Below are positions 24,817-36,080 of a stretch of DNA of 64,000 bases, in pieces. The notes beneath the pieces were generated by a model. The model worked only from the letters and a program-made list of their open reading frames with translations, was not told the origin of the DNA and searched no databases. The DNA is from Heterobilharzia americana. Its lineage: Eukaryota > Platyhelminthes > Trematoda > Strigeidida > Schistosomatidae. How positions within the stretch are numbered: position 1 is the first letter of the stretch; each line of letters opens with the position of its first letter. The position numbers were made by a program, and so were the translations under genes. The stretch covers positions 55,047,890-55,111,889 of the forward strand of contig OX104134.1 of NCBI GenBank assembly GCA_944470555.2, given 5' to 3'.

Positions 24817-27126
24817 ACCCACCGGGTTGATCCTACTTCCCAGGTAAGTGAAGTGGTCAACACACTCAACCACTTCACTCTCTATTGTTAACCGCGGTAC
24901 CGCTGAAGACCAGTCCTGGAGCAAAAATTTGCATTTGGGTGGTGAAAATCGCATCCCAAACATTCTCAAATTCCCACTCAAAGTGTTCAGAAGACTCTGC
25001 ATCTTGTCAGCGTCTTCACCTAACAGGACTATGTCATCTGCATATTCTAGATCTAAGGAAAATTCACCTGTGATCCGGTCAACGTCTTTGTAATTAGGTG
25101 ACGAGAGGGAAACCTCCATAAGAATATCTATGATAAAATTAAATAAGAATGGGGATAGTGGGCATCCTTGACGGACACCACTTGATGAGTATAGCTCCCT
25201 GGACAACTCACCATAGGCTCTAACATGCCCACAAGTGTTCGAGTAGAGAGCTTTCAATAAGGTGATGTACTTACTAGGCACGCCTTTCAGTGACAGACAC
25301 TGCCATAAGACTTCTCGATCAACGGAGTCAAATGCCGCCTTCAGGTCGAGAAATACAGCTATTGTCGGGCGTCTGTAAGCATGCCTATGTTCCAGGACCT
25401 GGCGCAGTGTGAATATTTGGTCGATACATCCACGGCCAGGTCTAAAGCCTGCCTGGTTTTCTCGGGCTTGCTGTTCCCGAGCTCCACTCAGGCGTCGGAG
25501 AATTATAGAACTTAGGATCTTAGACACTATGTTTGTCAGGCTGATTCCTCTGTGGTTATCACAAGAGGACTTCTCGCCTTTCTTGAAGACTGGGATGATC
25601 AGTGACTTAGACCAGTCGGAGGGGATCGTATTTGATTCCCATATACTGGCTAACACTTCCGTTAGCCTGACTAAGAGAACTCTACCACCATTCTTGTATA
25701 CCTCAGCAGGTAGTCCGTCTGGTCCTGCTGCCCTTCCCCGTTTCAGGCTACCTACCGCTTTCTCAACTTCTTCTAGTGTTGGGGGACCTGTCTCTATGTC
25801 CCATTCAGGGTCCGACTGGATAGCGGGCAGCGCAATGGTGGCTGGAGGCCAGTTAAACTGTTCCTCAAAGTGTTCTGCCCATCGTCCCAGTCGCCTTCCC
25901 TGCGAGTGAATCGCCGATCCGTCCTTCTCCGCTATAACCTCACTAACTGTTGTTGACCATTTCCCCCCAGTCTCCTTAATAAGTCTAAATAACTGTCTAC
26001 TGTTACCGATCGCCGCTGCCTTTTCCATCTCTTTAGCCTTTGCTGCCCACCACTGTTCACGATCGTTGCGCAGACTTTTCGTCAGTTTATTTTTAAGTTG
26101 CGCTCGCTCTTCATTGTACTCAGAGCCTGCAGGGATGCATTCACGTGCATCCATTAGTTTGGAAGAAGCTGCTGATATCCACTGGCTCTTTTTAGCCATT
26201 ATCTTGGAGTCGGCTACAGTCTCCAGTGCTGCTTTTACAGTAGACTGAAGATGGCACCAAGCTTCTTCTGGATGAGTGACAGTCTTTTGTTCCGATAACT
26301 GCCTAGCCAACTTCTCACTGAACACGGCTTTGGTGTTTTCGTTGTCCAGCAGAACTCGTAGTGGTTTTGTTGCCAAATTTTTTCTACGTCCATTGAGACG
26401 CAGGCATATACGTGCTCGGACCAACGCATGATCGCTGTCCAAACACGTACTCCAGAAGGAGCGGCAGTCTTCCACCGATCCTCTCCAGCGATGACTAATA
26501 GCAATGTGGTCTATCTGTGTCCATCGCTGAGTCGAGCTCGGTGGACGCCAGGTCAGACAGTGCCTTTCTTTATGTCTGAAATTTGTGCTGGCTAAAAATA
26601 GGCGGTTATCTGAGCATAGTTGTAATAGGCGATCACCGTTATCTGTACGTTCAGCTGGGATTCCGAAAGTGCCACCTAAGTGCCTTTCTGCCTCACTCAG
26701 TCTACCCACCTGTGCGTTGAGGTCACCTGCAACAACCACTACGTCCGAACGTTTGGCTTTCGAGAGGAGGTTAGACAGTTTATGGTAGAACTCGTCCTTC
26801 ACTTCATCCGAACTACAGTCAGTGGGTGCGTAAGCAGAGATTACAAAGAGACAACGGCGAGTCTCACTATTCCTTTTAGTTCTCACTGTGCCGTTCAGCC
26901 TCATAGCGCAGAGGCGACTATCAACTGGGATCCAGTCTAGTAGTGAGTTTTCTGCCCTGGTGCTTAATGCTATACCTACACCTGCAAGACCACGAGAGCT
27001 AGCTATCGAATCTCCAGAAACTCGAAGGGTGAATTTTGCAGATTCACCAGATTGGTCAGGAGAGGTCAGGTGAATAACCACACTTGGGTCCTGTATGCGT
27101 GTCTCACAAACACAGCACACATCCAT
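24814..27126 (-). pseudogene. RTE endonuclease and reverse transcriptase polyprotein
   Basis: A 770-codon frame that would nick target DNA and reverse transcribe the element RNA. Endonuclease landmarks: CCVCETRI (residues 4-11, catalytic Glu), GDLNAQVG (about 134-141), QIDHIAIS (204-211) and SDHALV (231-236). RT landmarks: AAGPDGLPAEVY (466-477), IPVFKKGEKSSCDNHRGISL (511-530), ENQAGFRPGRG (556-566), FLDLKAAFDSVDR (592-604, catalytic Asp), GVRQGCPLSPFLFN (650-663) and EYADDIVLLG (694-703, catalytic YADD). All catalytic residues are present. It ends at TYLGSRINPVG, where a one-base deletion near 24815 brings in a stop; the next frame continues GLVADEISARIQKARLAFANL. The true N-terminus lies upstream in another frame. 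Confidence 0.9.
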
Positions 27127-27635
27127 GCCCGAGTTGCTAGAGTCTTTGCCAACGAAGCCTGTTGGCCAATTTGACGGAGGGTGCGGACATTGAAGGCTCC
27201 AATATGTAATTTGGAGCGTGGTTTAAGGAGACCAGGGACGCTGTTCTGTGGACTCAGATCGTTGTCGAAGGCTGCAGAGGTAGGAGAAATTGAAGATGAT
27301 GCAGCATCATTAATTAAGAGACGTGAAGGAAGATTAGAAGGTAATGATGGAGGAGGAGGATAGCAGTCAGAAGAAACTTGGGTGCTGACAGAGTTGTGAG
27401 GGCGGTTGACACTTCCCGGCTGCCCACACCGTGGAAGGCTATTTCTTCTTAAGGTACCTGAAAGAGATTTGTGTGACCGCAGAGCCCATCGGACATCTGC
27501 TTGAGGCCTGTCACACCCAGCCTTTTGAGTATGATTATTTTGAATTTTTGTATTTTTGGGGCCGGATGAGCGAAAGGAAACGACAAGTGAACCAACACCG
27601 CCGGCCCGGCAGACCGTGGGGCGTGGTGGAGTGTG
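27123..27635 (-). pseudogene. RTE N-terminal region to start of endonuclease
   Basis: After an in-frame TAA (27636-27638) the minus strand is open without an obvious start: NNHTQKAGCDRPQADVRWALR, then SGTLRRNSLPRCGQPGSVNR, a Pro/Ser-rich run (YPPPPSLPSNLPS), then KLHIGAFNVRTLRQIGQQ, the first endonuclease motif with its conserved Asn in FNVRTL. It then reads SLAKTLATRA, where one base is missing relative to the next frame, which resumes at MDVCCVCETR. The ATG used by the downstream frame is therefore internal to the protein, not a true start. Confidence 0.75.
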
Positions 27636-28056
27636 TTATTTTTGGGGCCGACCTTTTCTAACCCCCCCTTCCACTGAGAAGGCAGCATCAGCTTGGCACT
27701 GCTGGTCATCCAAGGGAAACACCTTACTGCTGTCACACCCCATCCAGCTAGCAGCAGTACGACTTCGCCCTCAGACCCCCATCATAGTATAGCAATTTAC
27801 ACTATGACGGTAACTGCTTTTCGTCTAACCACTACCCAACAGACCTTTCTGGTATGGTAGGACCTCGAGGGAACAAGCGTTCCACCAGCATAGCTCGTTG
27901 GGTCATTGTGATATGCAAGCCCGACCACCACGTCAAGGTAGCAGCTATCGGTCGGGAGTGTATCCATCTGATGTCTGGTGTCTGGTGGGAAGCATGTCTC
28001 TCACTGCCTTGTAAATATCCTTGTGTTTGTACACACTGCCTAGCCTCCAATCACCA

Positions 28057-29270
28057 AATCATTAAATTCGCAGAGGTCTCGGTCATACGGATGATTAAAT
28101 TTTTGATATTCTATACGGATAGTAATGCAGAGAATGTTATTGCTATCTTTCGGCATAAATTTGATTAGGAAATAACCTGTATGCGGTAGAATATTTCATT
28201 TCAGAATTATTGTTTAAGTAACTTGAACAAGTAAATAATTCAGAGCGAAAACAGAGTATAGATTTGTTGAAATAAAGTTCGAATCTGATGATCAGGGAAG
28301 ATAATTACCTCCTTTTGTCTCTAAATATTTAATCCTCTGTTACTTGTATGGTGAAGGGATTAAGTTATTCAGTTATCAGAAAGCCAAGGTGGTATATTCC
28401 TCAGTTTTATTAGTCCATGTCCATCAATCTATGCTGCATGTGCTTTGTATGTTCAGCCGTCTGCCTTTCATATACATCTAGACCTCTACTTGTCTCACTT
28501 TTTTAGCGTGTGACGGAGACTTGTTTGATAACATTTTAATGTTCACGTATCAAGTGAACTTCTTTTCGTCATTTTATGCACTTTAAATTTCAAAAGCATT
28601 GGACTTGCTCTGTTTCAGAACTTCTCAAAATGTATCTAAGCTTTGTTTAAGGAAGGACAAATTTTATGCAGGACTTGATTACGCAATAAATTTATACAAG
28701 TTATTTTGCACGCTCCTTTGACTGATGTTTAAAACAAAGGATTATGCAGTGGACAAAATAATAATAATAACTGCCATGACAGTCTCTTCCAGAGCTGACG
28801 TTAATGACAGCAGCTGTCATGTGTAACATTTGCTTGAATCTTTACGAAGAAAACTGAGAAGGAATAATGCCTTTGTTGAACTCTAATCAATGAACTCCAC
28901 ATTATTAGGCAAGCAGCTTGCCAAACGAATTTAGATATCACTTTTTTTTTTACCTTATTTACTAGTTTAACCTTATAATTAATCTCAGTTAGCCAGAAGG
29001 TAGAGTTCTCTTATAAATTCAATACTATTGTGATTTCAGCAGTGTAGCGAGAAAGTGGAAAACATTTATCGAAGTTTGACCTACAATGGGGTGTGCTCAA
29101 CAGACAAACGGTGTATAATATTGACAGGAAAGAGATTCCCACAAACCGATCATAAATACATATTCAATAAAACAGTACTTGCTTTAGATACAGCAAAAAA
29201 TCCACTCAACTAATCAGGCACTAATGAAAATGCAACGAAGTAAAAATGATCACAAAGTCTTCACTTACAG
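28057..29270. other. AT-rich flank of the RTE element
   Basis: AT content rises sharply at about 28060, marking the outer edge of the element. No gene or repeat supported to 29270. A short imperfect palindrome (CTGCCATGACAG ... CAGCAGCTGTCATG) sits near 28770-28825. Confidence 0.5.
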
Positions 29271-29420
29271 AAATATCTTCACGATGTTGTTCTTTGTGCT
29301 GAGTGCAGAAGATCTCCACATTGATTTCAGGTTAATGAACACCTGTCTTGCCTTCCTGATCCTGGTTTTGACGTCCTGGTCTGTGCCGCGTGTAGTTGAA
29401 ACAGTGCTGCCTAGATAGGT
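29271..29420 (-). mobile_element. 150-bp fragment of the 21-24 kb retroelement family
   Basis: TTGATTTCAGGTTAATGAA, CTGATCCTG, TTTGACGTC, TCTGTGCCG and GTGTAGTTGA match 21600-21720 in the same orientation. The 29.3 kb copy has a short GAGTGCAGAAGATC where the 21.6 kb copy carries an expanded TGCAGTGCAATGCAGTGCAG run, showing that the run is a later expansion. Confidence 0.7.
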
Positions 29421-30825
29421 CAGTTATTATTTTTATGCCTAATTTATAAGAGTATGTTTAACACTTTGCTTTGTATCATAAAAATTCAATGTCGTCGGTT
29501 CTGAAGCAGCTGATGAGAACGCATATATGCTTATTCTTTCAGCGTGGCTTTTCGCTTTATTCGAATGGATGAATGGGAAGATCTGTATGGATATTCTGAA
29601 TAAGTGTCTGTGTATAAATTACAAAAAGATACGGCGATTCATGCGAAATATAAACTAAGTTGTTCTTTCTCTAAACTCATACACAAATGCAATATCGCTA
29701 CAGCACTTTAGAATCAGTCAAGCTCATATTGATGGGATATACTACAAATCTGTAAAGCACCTACTGAATGTTGCATTTGAAGTAGCCTTCTAAAACGTTC
29801 CAATGATTAGTAGTATAGTGAAGTGCAAGTGTAAAGGTGCTGAGGTTAACTTGATATTTAACTGAATATTAAATGGGCATCTAACGTAAAATTACTAGGT
29901 ACACTGACATCAGTAAGTCACTTTCTGTTTAGGATGTATAGGATACATACATACTCTTAGAGTCGCTTCACACATGAAAACTTTATATGGACGATATTTC
30001 TATCATTGGATAAAGAGGGTGGCAGTTTAAGTTTCAGTGGACACGGGAAGATGATGAAAAGTTGAGATAAGATTCGCAGACTTAAAATAAAGTTCCGAAG
30101 GTGCGTAATATACTTTTCTGCGCCTTTCAGTTTTCTTTATCTGGTGTATTTACGATGTACATAATGGTTCGTTTACTTCTTAAGTACTTACCTACGTTGA
30201 TACAAAACATGCTTTTTGAAATCAATAGGGAAACAGATGTTTAGACTCTACTTAACTTATCTTTGATCCTGTGTTTGTGTCGTAGAGAGTCAGTTAAACC
30301 CCTCAAATAAGATTTTAAAATATAACTTTCTGTGAGTTTAAGCAAATGTTTGATTAGAATAGATGAAACTATTTGTGTACAGATCATACATCTGAAACTT
30401 AATCAAAGTAATCCGTTAAATAACTCAAGTGAGAAAAGTAAGTGACTATGTAAGCCCACTATTAGGATTTAAAAAATCTTTTTTATTGAGTCCCTTCTTC
30501 AAGTGAGGTTCGGCTGAAGTTTGAAAGCACCAAGTTCGAAAAATTCCAATCGTAATTACTTAGTTGGGTTCGCCCTAAAGAAACGTTATCGAAGGCAACC
30601 AACAATTCCAAACGAAAAAGTTTTAGTTACCCATGAACTATAGTGTAGTACGAAATATCAGTCACAAACATGACTCGTCGTTCCCAAGTTGCCTTATTTT
30701 GGTAACTAAACTGCTAGGTGCACTGTATTAATAACATACCAACTCACAAGTGCACAATCACCACTGGAAAATATATTCCAGAATACCAACTGAGCTGGAT
30801 CGCAAGCAAACAAATTTCATATCTG
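29421..30825. other. AT-rich stretch without recognisable genes
   Basis: No supported gene, RNA or repeat. Confidence 0.5.
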
Positions 30826-30866
30826 TTTGGTGTCTAGCAGTGGAATCCAGGATGCGTATTTCTAAT
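30826..30866 (-). mobile_element. Sm-alpha 3' fragment
   Basis: Reverse-complemented it reads AAATACGCATCCTGGATTCC, then ACTGCTAGAC, the cleavage-site and 3' side of the Sm-alpha hammerhead. The core half (CTGANGA) is absent, so the copy is truncated. It lies about 60 bp from the PLE-1 fragment on the same strand. Confidence 0.6.
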
Positions 30867-30899
30867 ATAAGAGTAAAATCTCAACACCGTGGTCGACTG

Positions 30900-31465
30900 T
30901 AATCCCGTTTGGGTCTGTTCATTAGAAATATCACACAGTGAAACAATAGTATTTACTGGATAACATTTCGGACACTATTTATTGTCCATATTCATATCAG
31001 GTAACTCCACAATTTCGAGACAGACTTTATATATTCCTAATTCTCTCTCCTTCTCTGTGATGACAAGGGTAGTAGAATTTCCAAAAATCTGGGACAGGTG
31101 CAGAATCACTTCGATTGCATGTGTTTGATGTTGATTCGATAAACAAAGATTCAGTTATCAATCTCTCTCTCCACCCAATGAAGTTAGTTTTCAACACTGT
31201 CGCTCTATCCCACCCTACTGTGTGATTGTGTATCATCGCATGCAGAGCTATAGCCGAGCTTTTCTCTAGATTTCTTATCTTTTTAGGATCTACTAATCTT
31301 GATTTAGTTAAGTTTTTGTGCTCTGTTATTCTAATCGACCCTGGTCGACTGCTTTGACCTATGTACTTGATCTCGCAATCATTGCAAGGGATTTAGCAAA
31401 CCAGACTATTTTGCTGCATTGCATCGATAGGATATTTTAACCTACAAAGCTTGTTTCCAAGCTGA
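30900..31465 (-). mobile_element. PLE-1 3' fragment with GIY-YIG domain, decayed
   Basis: The minus strand 31027-31236 encodes MIHNHTVGWDRATVLKTNF, then WRERLITESLFIESTSNTCNR and PVPDFWK, closely parallel to 6930-7090 of the plus-strand copy. Upstream (31237-31465) the YIG and linker regions are recognisable but frameshifted. 30930-31010 is the terminal hairpin segment (GGACAATAAATAGTGTCCG, GAAATG, TTATCCAGTAAATA). The copy lacks the RT catalytic part, so it is 5'-truncated. It is better preserved than the copy at 14.6 kb. Confidence 0.8.
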
Positions 31466-34400
31466 GCCTATGATGGTCTAAACGAAAATATATACCAGCT
31501 GAATTTCATTGTCTTCTACGACATTTTCATTATTTGAATTAAAAAGATGCGTTTCGAGAAAATCTCACTTTTCTGTCACGATTTGAAATATCCGGAGAAT
31601 TCTGCTCGCCTTCTTGTTTTTGTCCTACATTCTACAGATAAAATTACCCTACATTTTTCTACTTAGAAAGTTATTACATTTTGTTATTTCTTCCATTATA
31701 AATAATCTAAGTCAACTGCAAAAGTTGAATAAGTTCGCTAGTATCCTACCTAATTAGGGAACAATTTTATTGAAGAAGGAGTGGAAGGTTATTTTCAAAT
31801 GGATCATAGCAGGACTCAGAAGTGGGTGATACAGCTTCATACTGTCAGCAGAAGAAGTGCTTACGTGTGATCAGAAAGTAATAGATAAGCGCACAAAAAT
31901 GAATAGAAACGGTCAAAAGTTTTGGCACAATTCTTTTAAGTACAATCAAAATTAAACAGAATATATTTTTTCTTAGCAATTTTCAAAATGCTTGAAAATA
32001 CAGTTTTGGAACTTTAATTTTCACCTGTTTTTGTGTTAACTTCAGTAACACATGACCTAGTTCATGCAAGATGCCATCGTTCTGTCAACTCATCACTGTC
32101 TTCTTAATGGTTTCCATCATATCGTGAGGTTTCATCCAGGTTATTCTACAACCATGCACTACTTATCCATAGAACTCTGAATGTAATCTGCCTGGACCAC
32201 ATTCAGTTTCTACGTTTTACCTTCATTACAAATCTCGAAATACATTCACAGTGAATTACTCTCTTTAAAATTGCCTTTTTCATCAGTATTTTGTTGAAGA
32301 AAACGTGACCAGATAAAATGCATTCATTATACTCTACAGGCTTCGTGACCGTTTTTCTAGTCTGTCAAGTTGTGCTGGCTAGAGAAGGACAATTCCCGTA
32401 TGATGATTCTAAAGATAGTTGCTAGTTTTAAAATGTAACATGTTCAGGTGTGACAGAAAGACTAATAGATTTTAGTAAAGTTGAGAAAAGCGACTAAAGT
32501 TGCAAATTAGTATCATATTTTCGAAATTCTTTGAAGCATGCATCTCATACACATATAAAACTTAAATATCTAGGAAGAATAGTTTGGCATTTTTAGGAAG
32601 CTAAGAAGCTTACTTGCGACAACCTGATAAATTTCAAGTTAGAGTTGTCTCATCCAAATAAGTATTGATAATATTCAACAACAGTACAGTACCCTAGACA
32701 AAAATAATATTTTCATAAATTTGACTAGTAAATTGTCTTTTAAATAAAGGAATTCATAGGTCCGTCATCAATAAGTGTATAATACTGCTTGGTTTTACGG
32801 TTGCACCTTCATGACAGTTGGCAGTTACCCATGAATTTGCAAGACATAATCATACTGAAAGTGTCATATGAAAATTAGTTTAAATTGATTTCCCTCACTC
32901 TTCAGGTAAAAACAAAGATGCGATTTTTGCTATTACGTATACTAATCAGACTGAAAATGGAAAAGTGAGTGTGTGGTATTTAGCCGATGACATTGCATAA
33001 AACTTTTGCCCGGTTATATTATTAGGGTTTGAGAAGCCTAATTATGTGGACTGAAGCAGATTCCCAAACCTAATGGTCGTGACCGAAAAATACGCAGTTT
33101 GCTAGTACATGAATTAGATACCAATGGGCAGACTATGTAGCTGTGTAGTTCTTATTATCCAGCACCTATCGAAGTGATTGCTAACAAGCCCAAAATGTGT
33201 ATGACATTCCGTTAATTGTTTTAAATCATCTGACATCTACCAAAATGTTTTTTGCAGTTCTAGCTTACTCGCTTTACAGCAGTTTAGTTTCTTTTTTCTC
33301 ACGTACAGATTAAAGTAGGGTTTACAATCTTTTAATAAGTCACTGAGCAAGTAGAGCAAGCAGACGTGACTCTCTGTTTGTTAGGAAAAGCGGTTATTAT
33401 TTGTTGTGTATTGTTACTGATAGAAATTAGTTTCGTAGATGTTTTGCATAAAACTCTGTTAGAAGATAAAGGAAATCGGTATGACTGGAAATGCCAATTA
33501 AACTTAAGTGCATTAAGTTTCTTCTTACCTATTTGGTTTGTTCGATAAGAAAGAAAAAGCTTTCCAGTTTATTCAGTTTTTCGTATGTATGGACTAATCA
33601 TAACCTGCAAAACGCTTTCAGGCTACCAGTTATATATTTGCATCCAAATAGATCTCTTATAAGTTTCAGCATAAAGTTATTCTCATTTCTTCTAAATGAC
33701 CAATAAAGGTAGCAGGCCAGAAAATGAAAGTAACACACCAATAATACTGAATCTATGTTCAGAATAACAGCAAAATGTAGTCTAATGATTGTTTTTAATA
33801 AAGTACTAGATTTCATTTAAAGCAGCATAGTGGTTGAAAGTTAAGTAAAAGCCAGGAATTATTCTCTATAATGATTTCGCACTGTTAATATATAGCTCCA
33901 TCTTCTCTACACCAACAGTAACTGACGACATGCATTCTAAAAGCTAATAAATTTGAGTAAATACCTGACCTACGCTATCTGTATCAGATCACTGACGGAA
34001 AGGTGTGGGAAAAGTGCCAACGAATATGGATATGCATTATGATCTTGGAGTCTCCTAAAACAAGAACGATGTGATCAAAATATCAAAGAAGTAGATAAAA
34101 TTATTAGTCTTCTGCAATCTAAGTAGTATTTTATCACATAGCGTTAATAATAAAGATTATAAATAGTAATCGTGCAATTTTATGCGTATATTTTTTTAAA
34201 CTAAAAGTTTATCAATGAACAAACACTCGTTATCCATGTACGCTGCCTAAGGAATCTAACTTTCCCTCAATATTTCAAGTGAACCAGGGATTTGCTGTTC
34301 TGACTATTTTATAGGGGCTAAAAACCTGTAGTTTTCGTAGGATCGGGTAAAAGTTACCATGGCTGATAATTCAAAAGCTTCACTTTGTGTTTTAAGCATC

Positions 34401-35885
34401 TCTAAAGACTACTGAGTGGAATGTAATTGCTTTTTACGGAGCCTAAGTGGAGATACATTTTGCCAGCCACGTCTTCGATAACTTCAGACAGGATTGAGCA
34501 GTTCCCAGATGTAACAACCAGTTGCTTCTTCAACGACTATGATTTTAAAAAATCAGTATCAGTTATGGTTCATTATTTCTTGAATACGACAAACAAGTAA
34601 TCATGCTCTTTGGACAGCAGGACAAAACTCGGCAGTAGTGAAAGCGAACTCGTAATGTTCCCAAAATTATTTGTGAATCTTATTCGCAGAAGACTGATTT
34701 ATTGTTCACTATTAGTTAACCTTTAGACTACATTAGTTTCAAATGAGTTTGAAGTATACTGCTGTATGTTTAAGGTCTTTGGATGTGATTATTAGTTCTT
34801 AAAGCGTAATAATTGACGGGTAAATGAGAAATAGATACATGACTTCAGGCTTTAGATATAATGTAATACAGTAGATAAAAACTTTAAAATAATTCTGCTC
34901 CACATTGTTAGTTGCTCACCGAGGAAACAACAACCTTGTTTTCAAGTTAGATACTTGCATTTCTGTGCTGATCTTCTATATAATTTCCCTCTACACCTAA
35001 TTAGACATTTAAGTACTCTATGTTAGATTCCTTTCTTTCAGTTTGACTTTGAAAGTGGCATAAACCCACGATGTCACCTCATGGTCATAGCATAAGCAAA
35101 TATGAACCATAAGAAGCGTGTTGAAGAACTAATAATAGAAAACACAGCATTCTTGTAACAGTTTGTGTGGTTATGGTGCTGCCCACTGTCCCAAACTATA
35201 AAAGGGACTCTCAGGTCTCTGAAACACAGATGGAGATCGTAAAACAGTAACTAAACTGGAGAGTTAAAAACCACTTTAGCAATTTAAAACTATTTAAGAT
35301 ATATGTATTACTTGTTTCGGATAAACGTTGTTGGATACTGACAGCCCGTTCTGGTGATTTACTACTCTCCGATCCTAAAATATGTAACATGCATACTAAA
35401 TTTGCTGATATAAACATAGGATGTCATGTATGGAATTGAAGTTCGGCAATACAGTCAACGAAAACAGAATTACACTCAAGAGGAAAACTCTTGATTCTTC
35501 ATGTTATTATTTTTCATATGGTTTAGAGATCGTTCTTTAAGTTAAAGACTGACGAGTAAAACAGAATAAGTGTTGAAAGGAGAGAAAGAATTAAGGTAAT
35601 TTGGTTAAGACTTCTGTACATACGACTACATTTTTCTCTGCTTACGTAATATAATGCGAGACTGAAGCATATTCCAATTATATACTGTCAAATATGTCTG
35701 TAAGTCAATTTAATCGCAGTGATTCAGACACTCTTGTAAAAATGATTAAAATAAGGCTGTCAAAAACTCTTAATGCTTTCGGTATTTTATACCAAAATAC
35801 TTAGTTTTGGGATATGCCACATTATTTTACGCAAATTAAGCGCTAATAATTTGAATTTGAAGGTTTATGAGGATTTAATCGATTT
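31466..35885. other. AT-rich stretch without recognisable genes
   Basis: Only short frames of chance length and Phe/Leu-rich composition. Nothing supported. Confidence 0.5.
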
Positions 35886-36080
35886 CAGGGCTTATTCAGC
35901 ACGGGCTGCAATCACTTGAAGAACCACTGGAAACCCAGGGTGACGAGACAACTGTTTCTCCCTAGTATATGAGTTCTCAGGACTGCGCATCCACGACGCG
36001 ATCAAGGATCGAACACGGAACTATCTCATTAGAACTTTGAGAAATCTCATCCCGAGGCATGGTACTAGTAGTATTGGGCA
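35886..36080 (-). mobile_element. Ribozyme-bearing SINE, copy D
   Basis: On the minus strand the head contains GTGTTCGATCC, a near-perfect Pol III B box. It is followed by GTGGATGCGCAGT and a hammerhead-like module at about 35941-35986: CTGAGAA, CTCATATACTAGGGA, GAAA, CAGTTG, TC. The core has CTGAGAA for CTGANGA and stem I no longer pairs, so it is inactive. Head, module and spacing match copies A, C and E. Confidence 0.6.

Larger units (their letters stand above)
24018..28056 (-). mobile_element. RTE-type non-LTR retrotransposon, nearly full length
   Basis: About 4 kb on the minus strand. Order in coding sense: a 5' leader (about 28056-27640), an N-terminal region with apurinic-type endonuclease (27635 to about 26400), a linker, RT (about 25730-24900), a C-terminal conserved block (to 24206) and a short 3' UTR ending in an ATGATGATG-type run near 24018. 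The length and layout fit RTE-clade elements known from schistosomes, which are about 4 kb. Only two frame breaks were seen (near 27125 and 24815), so this is a young or recently disabled copy. No target-site duplication was confirmed. It lies directly beside the decayed element at 21-24 kb, same strand. Confidence 0.85.

Noticed and set aside
25409..25909. 166-codon plus-strand frame, and other plus-strand frames over 24.6-27.4 kb
   Set aside because: Antisense shadows of the RTE polyprotein, which has clear motifs on the minus strand.
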